Both the position numbers and the translations under genes were made by a program. A stretch of DNA of 25,710 nt. Source: UBA1732 sp045114455 (GTDB taxonomy: Bacteria > Verrucomicrobiota > Lentisphaeria > Victivallales > UBA1829). Each line of letters begins with the position of its first letter. The stretch's first letter is position 1. Below the pieces are notes generated by a model. That model ran no database searches. It had not been told where the DNA came from and saw only the letters and a list, made by a program, of their open reading frames with translations. Location: positions 1 through 25,710 of the forward strand of contig JBGUKN010000104.1 in NCBI GenBank assembly GCA_045114455.1. Reading direction: 5' to 3'. Positions 13,384 to 22,672 of this stretch are shown one piece after another.

Positions 13384-15723
13384 ATGACGCGCCCCGTTTC
13401 CACCGCGCTCCGGCGCATTCTGCCCGCGCTTTTCCTGATCCTGCTGCCCGCGGCGGCCTTCGCTCTCGCGACCAGCCAGGCTCCGGTCGCATTCCCGACG
13501 ACAGCCCCCGTCATGAAATCGGATCCGCAGCTCGCCGGAACGAATAACGACGCCACTGCGAACACGGGGGAGAAGGATACGCCCCCGCCGGAGGAATCCG
13601 GCCCGGTCAAGGTCTCCGTCGCGCCCGCGCCGTTCCTGTCCATCACCACGGGCGACCAGATCGTCCGCGAGTTCGTCGTGCAGAACGACTCCGCCGCGCC
13701 CGTCGACGTCACGTTCGTCATGCACTACACGCTCGGCTGGCGCAGCGGCGCGCACAGGAGGTCCGTCACGACCTCGCGGAAGATACCGGCGCACTCCATC
13801 CAGACCGTCACGCTCTTCGCCCCCTCGTACGCCGAACATGGATCGGAGAACATTGAAATCGTGAATCCGAAGATATACGTCGACGGCAGACCGATCAAGC
13901 TGCCTCTCGGAATTACCAACGCGGGCGAAGTGAACTGGAGTTTCTTCGCCGCGCCGAACTCGTTCTCGGTTTCCGAACCGGTCGCAAACGCCCTCGTCAG
14001 GGAGCTCACCCAGCAGTTCTATCCGGGATACAGGGCCCACGACGATTTCGAGATCGGCATCTCCAATTCCGACACGCTCCAATGGCCCGCCGTCCCGCAG
14101 TTCTACCAGGCGAAGGACATCCTCTTCCGCAAGACCACCGACAAGTTCACGCCCGACGCCGAACGCGCCATCCGCGACGCGGTCATGCTGGGCGCAACGG
14201 AATTTCTCTTCGTCCCGCAGGGATCGCAGCGCCCCGAATGGGCTCCCGCGCCCGCCTTCCCCGGCCTGCCGGTCATCGTGCCGCGCGGACTTGGGAGGAC
14301 CATCGTGCTGGACGAACGCTATCTCTCCAATCCGGTCCAGGCCGCCCAGCCGCCGCGCGGAGGGCGTCCGGGCATGCCCGTCGATTACCAGACCGACGAC
14401 GGGGACGACGAAGATGAAAAGTCCATCGCCCCGCCCAAATACCGCGGCGAACCGGACGTCAAAGCCGCGATCCAGGCAAACAAACGGACGATCGATTATC
14501 TGAAGGAGGCGAACCTCTACCTCTTCAATCCCGCCGTGGCGTTCCAGATGCTGCCCTGCGTTGCGATCCCGAACCTGTCGTTCGCCGTGGTCATCCTCGC
14601 CCTGCTGGCGTACATTATCATCGTGGGGCCGGTCAACTATTTCTACCTCGTCAGGCATAAGAAAAGCATCCTGCTGCTCCTGCTGACCGTCCCTGTGATC
14701 TCCCTGATCTTCGTCGGGATCGTCATCCTCTTCGTCACGCTCTTCGAAGGCTGGTTCTCCCGCGCGTCCGCAGTCGGCGTGACCTTCCTCGACCAGCAGG
14801 AAAATATGGCGTACACGCGCGCCGGCGTGGACCTCTATGCGCCCATACCCGTCCGCAGGCTGGTCTTCGACCCCTCGGACACCGTATCCTTTGCCCGCGC
14901 GAAGAACGCCGACGTCTACCTCGGCCGCGACCAGGTCGTCGCCGGCGCGAACAAGGCACGCGTGCCTCTGGTCTACGGCATCTCCCGTGCGGAAAAGCGC
15001 CTCGAACAGCTCAAAGTCACGCGGAACGCCGGAAACACGATTTCCGTCGTGAACGGCCTCGGCGTCCCTGTGAAGCTCCTCGCCATGAGGACGCCCGACG
15101 GCAGCCACTGGCTTCCCCCTGCCGACGTCATCCAGCCGGGCGTCTCCGCCGACCTCAAGCCATGCACCGAAAAAGAAAAGAACTTCAGCATCCCTCTAAA
15201 ATATCGGGCGATTTCCGAGCCGGACGGAAAGGACACGCTTCTCTGCTCCGTCTCGGACGACAATTTCTCCTTCTCGATTGAGCCTCCCCATCTGAACGGT
15301 ACGGAACAAACTGCCACGGTCATGCCGACCAGGGAAACGCCTACCGGTGTCCAGGAACAGACCGTGCCGCCGTTCTTCCAGATCGGACGGAACCAGCTTT
15401 TCTATGCCGTCGCGACATACCTGTACGAGAACGCCTCCGGCGGCGCGGGCAACACCGTCCGTTCGAGTCCGAACCGGAGCTACATGATGATCCCGTTCGC
15501 ACCGGAAAAGGATATAAGGGCTGACAGACTGAAACATGCGCTCGAAAACACTCCGGCCGAGGATAAGCTCTCCCCGTTCTCCGGCTGCATTTCCCCCGGC
15601 ATGTACGTCGTGGAGACCGACCGTCCGCTCTTCTACTCGCCCGGATGCTCTCCCCTTTCCTTCCAAGCCCGCCACCTCATCGTCGGCACGTTCACCCTTC
15701 AGGAGTCCGCACATGAAAACTGA
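13384..15723 (+). CDS. Secreted/membrane protein of unknown function in the MoxR operon
   Basis: 779 residues, ATG seven bases after AAAGGA. The N-terminus (RRILPALFLILLPAAAFALA, residues 10-29) is a signal peptide or signal anchor. A predicted periplasmic region of about 365 residues follows, containing beta-rich sequence (ITTGDQIVREFVVQNDSAAP) and a later segment with glycine nucleotide-like loops. Two strong membrane helices lie near 399-421 (includes YIIIVGPVNYFYLVRHKK) and 429-457, then a second soluble region of about 320 residues. The GPVNYF motif between membrane helices occurs in other uncharacterised envelope proteins near ABC transporters. It overlaps the ABC ATPase gene by 11 bases, so the two are coupled. 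I do not recognise a named family. An extracytoplasmic partner of the ABC transporter is the most economical guess. Confidence 0.82.
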   Translation: MTRPVSTALRRILPALFLILLPAAAFALATSQAPVAFPTTAPVMKSDPQLAGTNNDATANTGEKDTPPPEESGPVKVSVAPAPFLSITTGDQIVREFVVQNDSAAPVDVTFVMHYTLGWRSGAHRRSVTTSRKIPAHSIQTVTLFAPSYAEHGSENIEIVNPKIYVDGRPIKLPLGITNAGEVNWSFFAAPNSFSVSEPVANALVRELTQQFYPGYRAHDDFEIGISNSDTLQWPAVPQFYQAKDILFRKTTDKFTPDAERAIRDAVMLGATEFLFVPQGSQRPEWAPAPAFPGLPVIVPRGLGRTIVLDERYLSNPVQAAQPPRGGRPGMPVDYQTDDGDDEDEKSIAPPKYRGEPDVKAAIQANKRTIDYLKEANLYLFNPAVAFQMLPCVAIPNLSFAVVILALLAYIIIVGPVNYFYLVRHKKSILLLLLTVPVISLIFVGIVILFVTLFEGWFSRASAVGVTFLDQQENMAYTRAGVDLYAPIPVRRLVFDPSDTVSFARAKNADVYLGRDQVVAGANKARVPLVYGISRAEKRLEQLKVTRNAGNTISVVNGLGVPVKLLAMRTPDGSHWLPPADVIQPGVSADLKPCTEKEKNFSIPLKYRAISEPDGKDTLLCSVSDDNFSFSIEPPHLNGTEQTATVMPTRETPTGVQEQTVPPFFQIGRNQLFYAVATYLYENASGGAGNTVRSSPNRSYMMIPFAPEKDIRADRLKHALENTPAEDKLSPFSGCISPGMYVVETDRPLFYSPGCSPLSFQARHLIVGTFTLQESAHEN

Positions 15724-16759
15724 AGTCCGCAATCTCACGCGCGTTTTCGGCAAGACCGTCGCCGTCAATGATATCTCGTTCTCGTTCGAAGACGGCAACA
15801 TCTTCGGATTCATCGGGCCGAACGGCGCGGGCAAGACCACCACGATCCGCATCATGGCAACGCTCGACCTCGCCACATCCGGCGACGTCTTCTACGACGG
15901 CGTTTCCGCCACGCTCTACCCGGAGGCGGTCCGCCGCGTGGTCGGCTACATGCCCGACTCCCTGCCCGGCTACAAGGACATCCAGGTCTGGGAATACCTC
16001 GACTTCTTCGCGCGCAGTTTCGGACTGAAGGGCGCGGAGCGCACGCGTGCGCTGAACGACATCGTGGACTTCACCAACCTCGGCGAACTCCGCTACAAGT
16101 TCCTCTTCGCGCTCTCCAAGGGCATGAAGCAGCGCGTCAGCCTCGCGCGTGCCCTGATCCACAACCCGAAGGTGCTCATCATGGACGAGCCGGCGGCGGG
16201 TCTCGACCCCCGCGCCCGCCACGAGCTCCGCACCCTGCTGAAGATCCTCGCCGAACAGAAGAAAGCGATCTTCCTGAGCAGCCACATTCTGTCCGAACTT
16301 CAGGACATCTGCGACGGCGCGGTCATCATCGAACAGGGCAGGCTCCTGTCCGCTGGCACGCTCAACGATCTTCTCGCACAGGTCAACGGCGGAGCTCCCG
16401 CGCCATCCGCGCCCGCACAGCCTCAGCCCGGCGAAACCGCCGGCCTGTCCGGCGCAACGGACACCACGGCCCCCGCACCCCAGCCGCAGGCCGTCCCGCA
16501 GGGCGTCAGCATCACGCTGAAGACGCCGCGCGGCGAAGCCGAACCCGTCCGCCTGAAACTCCTCGAGCATCCGCTCACGCGTTCCGTGGACCTGTTCGAC
16601 GACGACGAAGTCCACGCGGTCATCGAAGGCTCCGACGCCGAGGTCTCCCGCGTGGTCGGCACCGTCTTCGCCGCCGGGCTCACGGTCCTGTCGTTCAACC
16701 GGAACCAGATGGGCCTGGAGGAGCTTTTCATGAAGATCACGCAGGGCAAGGTCCAGTAA
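15713..16759 (+). CDS. ABC transporter ATP-binding protein with C-terminal extension
   Basis: 348 residues; ATG 15713 has AGGAG seven bases upstream and overlaps the previous gene, so longer open frame upstream is not used. Walker A GPNGAGKTTT (35-44), signature LSKGMKQR (134-141; LSKGM replaces LSGGQ as in many ABC-2 exporters), Walker B VLIMDEP (154-160) and H-loop His191 are complete. It fits the drug/polysaccharide/Gld-type ABC-2 ATPases. After residue 225 a proline- and alanine-rich linker of about 50 residues leads to a C-terminal domain of about 75 residues ending EELFMKITQGKV, a shape common to ABC-2 ATPases but here pushed away by the unusual linker. The next gene is its permease. 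Confidence 0.95.
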   Translation: MKTEVRNLTRVFGKTVAVNDISFSFEDGNIFGFIGPNGAGKTTTIRIMATLDLATSGDVFYDGVSATLYPEAVRRVVGYMPDSLPGYKDIQVWEYLDFFARSFGLKGAERTRALNDIVDFTNLGELRYKFLFALSKGMKQRVSLARALIHNPKVLIMDEPAAGLDPRARHELRTLLKILAEQKKAIFLSSHILSELQDICDGAVIIEQGRLLSAGTLNDLLAQVNGGAPAPSAPAQPQPGETAGLSGATDTTAPAPQPQAVPQGVSITLKTPRGEAEPVRLKLLEHPLTRSVDLFDDDEVHAVIEGSDAEVSRVVGTVFAAGLTVLSFNRNQMGLEELFMKITQGKVQ

Positions 16760-16771
16760 GGAGACGCACCG

Positions 16772-18253
16772 ATGATCGGAAAAGCATTCATCGAAAGCCT
16801 CGGCGAGTCCATGAACCCGGTGTTCATCAAGGAAATGCGCCAGTATTTCCAGAACCGCCGCATGCTCATCTTCATGGGGCTGCTCCTCGTCGCGCAGTTC
16901 GTCTGCGCCCTCTTCTTCTCCTCCGCCATGACGTTCAACGCCGACGGAGACGAGGGCGTCACGTTCTTCCTGCTCATCATCTTCGCGGGCGCCGCCCTGT
17001 CCATCATCATCTGCACGATCGGCGCGGAACAGCGATTCGCGGAGGAACGCTCCGACAAGGAGCTGAACTACGCCATGCTGACCACGCTCAAACCGTCCGC
17101 CATCATCATGGGGAAGATCGAGGGCGCGATGGTCATGATCCTGTGCATCTTCTCCATGCTGCTGCCGGCCCTGACCGCGGCGTACTTCATGCGCGGCATT
17201 TCGGCGGCGTCCCTGCTCATCACGCTGTATCTTTTCCCCATCCTCGTCCTGTACACGCTCGCGGGCATCTTCGCCGGGTCGTTCGGGCAGAAATGGGTCA
17301 CGGTGCTGTTTTTCGTGGCGCTCGTGAACAGCGCGTTCGGATTCGTCCCGTTCGCGTTCATGATCGCCGAGGAGCTCATGGACAGCGGCGCGGAGCCCGT
17401 CTTCTGGGTCATGCTCCTCGTCGAATACGCGATCGCGTTCATGATCGGCGTCCTGATCTTCCTGCTCTCCCTCGCGGTCGTCTCCCCGCCGAAGTCGAAC
17501 CGGCTCCTGCCCGCGAAAGTCTACCTTTTCGCCCTGCCGTTCCTCGCCCTGCTCCTGATGGCGCCGCTCTACATCCTCTTCGCCGGGCCGGACTATCCGC
17601 CTGAGATGTTCTATACCGTCGAGTTCCTGTTCTGCGCCTTCCCGATCGTCGTGCTGGGGATCGTCGCGCTGTTCGAGACGCCGACGAACAGCATCCGCGT
17701 GTACATGAAGTGCCCGCGCGGCTTCTTCGGCCGCCGCCTGCATTTCCTGTTCTCGTCCGGGTTCTCCGGCTCCGTGATGCTGGCGTTCCTGCTCCTGCCG
17801 CTCCCCGTGGCGCTGATCCCGCTCGGAGACCTGCCCAGAAACGGGGAATTCATCGTCTTCGGGTTCCTGTGCATCCTCGTATCCTTCCTGGGGTATGTGA
17901 TCCTGTCGCTCATCCTGAGCTGGCGGACCCGCCTGCCCCTGCCCGCGTGGCTGTGGGCGATCATCTTCCTGGTCATTGGAAACATCGCCGTATGGATCCC
18001 CGTCGCGATCAACGAGGACACACCGGACGCGATTCCCCTGCGCGTCGCATCCATGATCGTCGCCCAGACGTACTGCCTGATGGAAACCGTGGACAACGCC
18101 GAGGAGGTCTGTCTCCAGGCGCTCTGCGCGTCCCTGGCAGTCACGGGCGTCCTCTTCCTGATCCTGCTTCCCGCGGTCTTCAAGGCGTTCCGGCTCCACC
18201 GCCGCCCTGAAATCGAAGTCAAGTCCCCCACGAAGGAAATGCTCGGAAAATGA
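16772..18253 (+). CDS. ABC-2-like permease
   Basis: 493 residues with about twelve hydrophobic segments. It starts MIGKAFIESLGESMNPVFIKEMRQYFQNRR; the NPVFIKEMRQ...R pattern before TM1 is typical of ABC-2 type permease subunits of the GldF/NatB kind. AAGGAG overlaps the stop of the ATPase gene about eight bases before the ATG. The doubled length (most ABC-2 permeases have six helices and about 250-300 residues) suggests an internally duplicated or fused permease that could make a complete transport pore with the ATPase. It ends ATGA-overlapping with the next gene. Substrate unknown; in this setting an envelope component or lipid is a reasonable thought but only inference. Confidence 0.85.
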   Translation: MIGKAFIESLGESMNPVFIKEMRQYFQNRRMLIFMGLLLVAQFVCALFFSSAMTFNADGDEGVTFFLLIIFAGAALSIIICTIGAEQRFAEERSDKELNYAMLTTLKPSAIIMGKIEGAMVMILCIFSMLLPALTAAYFMRGISAASLLITLYLFPILVLYTLAGIFAGSFGQKWVTVLFFVALVNSAFGFVPFAFMIAEELMDSGAEPVFWVMLLVEYAIAFMIGVLIFLLSLAVVSPPKSNRLLPAKVYLFALPFLALLLMAPLYILFAGPDYPPEMFYTVEFLFCAFPIVVLGIVALFETPTNSIRVYMKCPRGFFGRRLHFLFSSGFSGSVMLAFLLLPLPVALIPLGDLPRNGEFIVFGFLCILVSFLGYVILSLILSWRTRLPLPAWLWAIIFLVIGNIAVWIPVAINEDTPDAIPLRVASMIVAQTYCLMETVDNAEEVCLQALCASLAVTGVLFLILLPAVFKAFRLHRRPEIEVKSPTKEMLGK

Positions 18254-19968
18254 ACCCGGAAAACGCGTCCCAAGTCACGAATCCGCCGCCGGAAGCGCCC
18301 TCCCCCGGACGCCCCGCGGAAACCGGAGAAGCCCGGCAGAACAAGCCCGGATTTCTCCGGCGGTTCGCCCGCATCGGCGAGCGGTTTGATCGCGGGCTGG
18401 GCCTGGAGGGACGCGACACGTCCGATTGGAACATCTACTATTACTACTTCCGGCAAGTCGCCCAGCATCACGCCCCGATCAAGCTCAGGCATCTGAAGTG
18501 GATCGCACTTCTGTTCCAGCTCTATTTCTTCGGGATGCTCGCATTGGCGCTAATCAGAGTCCTGCTCATTCTCCTCAAGTCCGGGGGGAAACACAACGAA
18601 GCGTTCCGCGAACTGTTGGGCGGATTTGCTTCCATTCTCGGGATTTCCGCCAATATCTACATTCTGCCGGTTCTCCTGCTCGTCCCGGTGTTCATGGTCA
18701 TCCCGGCGTTCCGGCTCCGCAACAAAGCCCAGGGGTTCATGACGTCCCGCGCCAAGGAGCCGCCTCTGCTGGCGCATTTGGTGCAGTACACCACGAACAA
18801 AGGCCTGGTGCAGGGCGCGCTTCAGAGCCTGCTCTTCACATGGAAACGGTTCGTCCTGCTCCTGCTTCCCGCCATCGTCGTCGCGCTCCTGATGCTGATA
18901 GGCTTCGCCGCGATTGACCACACGAAATGGACGTTCATACTGGCGTTTGCCGCGCCGGTCGGCGTCGTCCTGTCCGTCCTGACAATTTCCCTGTTCTTCG
19001 TCATGCAGCCGTTCTGCTACCGTCTGGATTCCCTGTTGGTGGCGATCTGCATCGGCATCGAGACGGTCACGCTTGCAATGCTCGGATTCGACGCAAAGAA
19101 TGCCTCGGACTTCTGGATCCTCTTCTCGGTCTGCTATGTCCCGTCGTGCCTGTTCGGCTGCGTCTATTTCCCGCTCGCCGCCGCCGACACAGGCGAATAC
19201 GGACTCGGCAAGTGCCCCTCAAAGAGGATCCGCATCCTGCTGTACGCGGCGGCGGGATTCTTCCTCGCGGGACTGCTCCTGACAAATGCTTTTCCCGCAC
19301 TTCTGAACAGAACCGGCAACCATGCCGTCCTGAACGAACACAGGGAACTTTTCAGAGTGTTTCTCATCTATTTCATGTGGGGGCTCTGCGTGTGCATCTG
19401 CTGCCTGCTCGTCACCTCGATGTCCGTCACCTCGCTCCTCGCGGAACAGCAGCGCCGGATCAACGCGAAGGGATCGTTCCTGCGGAAACTGTTCGACCCG
19501 GCCTCGCCGCTCTCCTTGCTCCCGGTCATCGCGCTGGAGTTGATCGTCCTCGCGACCATGTTCCTGTCGGTACGGGTATTCATGCGGACGGAGGGCGGCT
19601 ATCATGGGCTATTAGGGTCGGCCATCCTCTACAGCTTGAGCAGCTTGGGCAGAATCCGGAACGCCTGGACCGCGATCCATTTCGGGCTCGCCCTCGCATA
19701 CGCCAGCCAGAGGAGGAAACCGGAGATGAAAGCGCCGTGGGAGTTCCATGTCCGGTTCAACATGATCTGCATTATCGGCTACGTCGCCATCCAGCTGTTG
19801 CTGGCGCTGACTACCAGAACAGGCGCGGGATTCATCGGCCTCGTCCTTTATATTGTATCAATTATTGTCCTGTTCACCGTCTTCGGCTTGTTGAAAAGCT
19901 CCGCTTCGACCTATAAGGTCGGCGTTCCCCCGGCGGAACAGGACCACGGCAAGGAGGAGGCGTCATGA
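18250..19968 (+). CDS. Polytopic membrane protein of unknown function (transporter-associated)
   Basis: 572 residues. The first 75 or so residues are hydrophilic and proline-rich, then RRFARIGERFDRGLGLEGRDTSDWNIYYYY precedes the first helix. About twelve hydrophobic segments follow in two groups, with a charged C-terminal tail. The start overlaps the permease stop by ATGA and the stop overlaps the DUF58 start by ATGA, with AAGGAGG inside its 3' end serving the next gene. No domain is recognised. Position after the ABC permease suggests a second integral subunit of the same transporter; codon use and GC content look slightly lower in places than neighbours but there is no sign of recent transfer. 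Confidence 0.8.
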   Translation: MNPENASQVTNPPPEAPSPGRPAETGEARQNKPGFLRRFARIGERFDRGLGLEGRDTSDWNIYYYYFRQVAQHHAPIKLRHLKWIALLFQLYFFGMLALALIRVLLILLKSGGKHNEAFRELLGGFASILGISANIYILPVLLLVPVFMVIPAFRLRNKAQGFMTSRAKEPPLLAHLVQYTTNKGLVQGALQSLLFTWKRFVLLLLPAIVVALLMLIGFAAIDHTKWTFILAFAAPVGVVLSVLTISLFFVMQPFCYRLDSLLVAICIGIETVTLAMLGFDAKNASDFWILFSVCYVPSCLFGCVYFPLAAADTGEYGLGKCPSKRIRILLYAAAGFFLAGLLLTNAFPALLNRTGNHAVLNEHRELFRVFLIYFMWGLCVCICCLLVTSMSVTSLLAEQQRRINAKGSFLRKLFDPASPLSLLPVIALELIVLATMFLSVRVFMRTEGGYHGLLGSAILYSLSSLGRIRNAWTAIHFGLALAYASQRRKPEMKAPWEFHVRFNMICIIGYVAIQLLLALTTRTGAGFIGLVLYIVSIIVLFTVFGLLKSSASTYKVGVPPAEQDHGKEEAS

Positions 19969-20840
19969 CCGCGACCGCAGCATCCATCCCGTATTTCAGG
20001 GACGCGGTCGAACGCGCCCTGGCCGCCGCCGGAGGCGTGGAGCTCACCGCTCCCGCGCAGGTGTCCGGCATCGACGGCCGCCGCGTCGGACGCAAAACGG
20101 GTAACGCGCTGGAGTTCTCCGAGTACCGCGAGTACCGGCCCGGCGACGATCTGCGTCGCATCGACTGGCGCGTGTACGCCCGGAGCGAACAGCTCATGAT
20201 CAAGCAGTATTCGGAGGAGATCGATCCGAGGTGCGACGTGATCCTGGACCATTCGGCGTCCATGGCGTCGACCGAACGCAAGGCGTCTGCCGCGATCTCG
20301 CTCGCCGCGATCTTCGCGACCGCCGCCGCGAACTCCGGATTCTCCCTGAACGTCTGGCACGCCGCCGACACGTTCCGCAAGGACCCCGCGCCCGCCTCGC
20401 CGCTCCTCTGGGACTTCCCGCCCTTCGAAGCACCGTTCAGCCCCTCCGCGAATCCAGCGTCCTTCTCCGGCCAGTTCTTCCGGCGCGGCATCCGTATCCT
20501 CGTGACCGACCTCATGGGGCCGGACGATCCCGCACCCGTGCTGTCACGCCTCGCCGACGGGGCGAAGCGCGCCGTGGTCGTGATGGTGCTGGACCCGCTG
20601 GAGCTCGAACCCGAACCGGACGCGAACGTGATGCTGATCGACGCCGAGACCGGGGAGGAACGCGAACTCGTGCTCGATGAAGGCGCGCTGGCGCGCTACC
20701 ACGAACGCCTCGAAAACCACCGCGCCATGTGGGCGGCCGCCGCCATGTCCCGGGGTGTCCTGCTCCTGCCGCTTTCCGCCGCGGATTTCTATCCCGAAAT
20801 CCGTCCCGATGAACTTTTCCGTGCGGGGCTGCTCAAATGA
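19965..20840 (+). CDS. DUF58 protein with vWA-like MIDAS fold
   Basis: 291 residues. The DUF58 hallmark is GRKTGNALEFSEYREYRPG (42-60) continuing into DDLRRIDWRVYARS (61-74). A vWA-like metal site follows at D95-x-S97-x-S99 in VILDHSASM. DUF58 proteins sit next to moxR in many bacteria and are thought to be partners or regulators of the ATPase; biochemical roles are poorly known. It has no membrane helix, so it should be cytoplasmic and could contact the AAA+ ring. It begins in a four-base ATGA overlap with the preceding gene after a strong AAGGAGG, and ends in an ATGA overlap with the BatA-like gene. Length is normal. Confidence 0.94.
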   Translation: MTATAASIPYFRDAVERALAAAGGVELTAPAQVSGIDGRRVGRKTGNALEFSEYREYRPGDDLRRIDWRVYARSEQLMIKQYSEEIDPRCDVILDHSASMASTERKASAAISLAAIFATAAANSGFSLNVWHAADTFRKDPAPASPLLWDFPPFEAPFSPSANPASFSGQFFRRGIRILVTDLMGPDDPAPVLSRLADGAKRAVVVMVLDPLELEPEPDANVMLIDAETGEERELVLDEGALARYHERLENHRAMWAAAAMSRGVLLLPLSAADFYPEIRPDELFRAGLLK

Positions 20841-22672
20841 ACGACTTCTTCTTCGGATTCGAACACGATCTGCTCCTGTGGTGCGCCCTGCCGGTCTTCC
20901 TGGTCCTGCTCCTGCTCTATCTCCTGCACCGCCGCTCGAAGACCCGCATCGTGTCCGCGATCTTCCTGTGGGACCGTCCGCAGGCGTCCCCGCACAGCGG
21001 CACGCACCTCAAATTCCGGTTCCCGCCCGCAATCTTCTATCTGGAGCTCGCCGCGTTGCTCCTCCTGACCGCCGCACTCGCCGCGCCGTTCGTCTCCACA
21101 CCGGAGACTTTCCCTCCACTCGCCGTGATCCTCGACGACTCCATGTCCATGCAGGCGAAGGTACCCGGCGGCAAGTCCCCGCTCGAATCCGGCGCGGAAT
21201 TCATCAAACGCGAGTTGCGATCCCTGCCCGACCGCCGCGTCCTGTGGATTGTCGCGGGCGAATCGCCCGTGCTCGCATCGGATAGCAGCGCACGGACGGA
21301 TTTCGGTTCGTTCTGGACCGGACAGGCGACCTCGTCCGACCTCGCCGCCGCGGCGTCCCTCGCCCGGCGCATGGCGCGCGGCTGCCATCTCCTGATCGTG
21401 ACCGACCGCAAGCCCGCGATCGAACTTGCGCCGGACACCACATGTTATTCCGCGGGCGCGCCGCTGGGCAACTCCGCGATCGTAAACGCCCGCCGCACGG
21501 CAGGACGCATCCTGATTGAAGCGGCGAACTTCTCGACGCTCCCGCTGGACGCCGCGCTGGCGCTGGAACCCGGTTCACTGCGGACACAGCTCCACCTCGC
21601 GCCGAGGGAGACGCGCCGAATCGTGCTGGCGGTCCCGTCCGCCGCGAACGAAGCGATCACCGTCCGCCTCGAAAACGCCGACGCCTCCGCCAACGCCCTG
21701 GTCTGCGACGACGAGGCTGTGCTGGAGGCCGAGGACGATTCCCCGGTCTCATACCGCGTCGCCGCATCGTTCCCCGCCGCCGCGCGGTCCGCGCTCGACC
21801 GCGTGCTGAAGAATAACCCGTCATTCCGCCCCGCGCTGACCGGCGAAACGCCCGACCTCGACATCCTCCCCGCCGAAGCCGAAAGCCCCGCGCCCGTGCA
21901 TCTCTACTGGCTCTCCGCCCCGGCGAAGAAACCGACTGCTACTACGAATCCGCCTCAGGACAACCAACAATCTGAAACCACCTCAAATCCGCCTCAGGAC
22001 GAAGACGCCGCGCCATCCGCGTCCGGTCCGCTTTCCCCGGAAAATGCCTCCGTGCTTTCGCGCGGGCTTCCGCTCGACTCTCTCCAATGGTCCGTCAGCG
22101 TGACAGACCTGCCGGGGCAGACGCTTCTGCGGAGCGGGGACGTGCCCGTGCTCTCCACGCGCCAGAACCTGAACCGCGACCGCGAGATCTTCCTCAACCT
22201 CGATCCGGCGCGTTCCAACATCGCGCGCCATCCGTTCTGGCCGGTCTTCTTCCAGAACCTCGCGCAAACCGTCCGCTCGGAGCGATTCGGCCCGGCGCGC
22301 TCGAACCTGCGGTCCGGCGAACTGCTCCATATCCGCCTGCCGCGCGGGGCGCAGACGCTGAACGCGGTCCGTCCCGACAGCAAAACAATGGAGATCCGGG
22401 CGATGCGCGGACAGGCCGATTTCCGCCCGATGCTCCACGGCGTGTGGCGGCTTGAATCCGACAATGCGAAATGGTCCGCGAGCGTAATGGGGCTTCGTTC
22501 GGAGGAATCCGACCTCTCCGGCGCGGGCCCGTTCCGTCGCAACGCCGACAGCCTCGCGGTCATGCCGTTCTGGATGCTGCGTCCGATGGCGTGGGCGTTC
22601 CTGCTGCTCGCCGCGCTGCTCCTCGCAATACACCACATCATCCTTACGCGCAAAGGAGGCGGCCCATGCTGA
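20837..22672 (+). CDS. BatA-like membrane protein with N-terminal BatA region and vWA domain
   Basis: 611 residues. The N-terminus has the BatA arrangement: a membrane helix at 11-30, HRRSKTRIVSAIFLWDRPQ (31-49) and a second helix at 65-85. Directly after comes a vWA domain with MIDAS D100-x-S102-x-S104 (LDDSMSM). The middle to C-terminal part is extracytoplasmic and ends in a third helix near 585-603 (WAFLLLAALLLAIHH). Between about 355 and 395 a low-complexity linker holds a repeated NPPQD segment encoded by two copies of a 15-base repeat (21947-21961 and 21986-22000). Proteins of this type (Bat aerotolerance family and relatives) accompany moxR and DUF58. Overlaps DUF58 by ATGA and the next gene by seven bases; that gene has its own strong AAAGGAGG within this 3' end. 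Confidence 0.9.
   Translation: MNDFFFGFEHDLLLWCALPVFLVLLLLYLLHRRSKTRIVSAIFLWDRPQASPHSGTHLKFRFPPAIFYLELAALLLLTAALAAPFVSTPETFPPLAVILDDSMSMQAKVPGGKSPLESGAEFIKRELRSLPDRRVLWIVAGESPVLASDSSARTDFGSFWTGQATSSDLAAAASLARRMARGCHLLIVTDRKPAIELAPDTTCYSAGAPLGNSAIVNARRTAGRILIEAANFSTLPLDAALALEPGSLRTQLHLAPRETRRIVLAVPSAANEAITVRLENADASANALVCDDEAVLEAEDDSPVSYRVAASFPAAARSALDRVLKNNPSFRPALTGETPDLDILPAEAESPAPVHLYWLSAPAKKPTATTNPPQDNQQSETTSNPPQDEDAAPSASGPLSPENASVLSRGLPLDSLQWSVSVTDLPGQTLLRSGDVPVLSTRQNLNRDREIFLNLDPARSNIARHPFWPVFFQNLAQTVRSERFGPARSNLRSGELLHIRLPRGAQTLNAVRPDSKTMEIRAMRGQADFRPMLHGVWRLESDNAKWSASVMGLRSEESDLSGAGPFRRNADSLAVMPFWMLRPMAWAFLLLAALLLAIHHIILTRKGGGPC
21947..22000 (+). repeat. In-frame direct repeat in the BatA-like linker
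   Basis: The 15-mer AATCCGCCTCAGGAC occurs at 21947-21961 and 21986-22000, 39 bases (13 codons) apart, both encoding NPPQD in an A-rich, lower-GC linker. A slipped-strand length variant of a flexible linker is likely. Confidence 0.75.

Noticed and set aside
13267..15108. 613-residue open frame on the minus strand
   Set aside because: Antisense to the 779-residue membrane protein; no ribosome site and shadow-like composition (R, G, D, E-rich).
15692..18199. 835-residue open frame on the minus strand
   Set aside because: It lies opposite the ABC ATPase and permease, which have full motifs. The frame is E/R/D-rich and featureless, as expected for an antisense shadow of GC-rich genes.
22471..22665. 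Upstream start of the double-vWA gene at 22471
   Set aside because: It overlaps nearly 200 bases of the BatA-like gene out of frame; ATG 22666 has a near-perfect AAAGGAGG and begins a membrane anchor.
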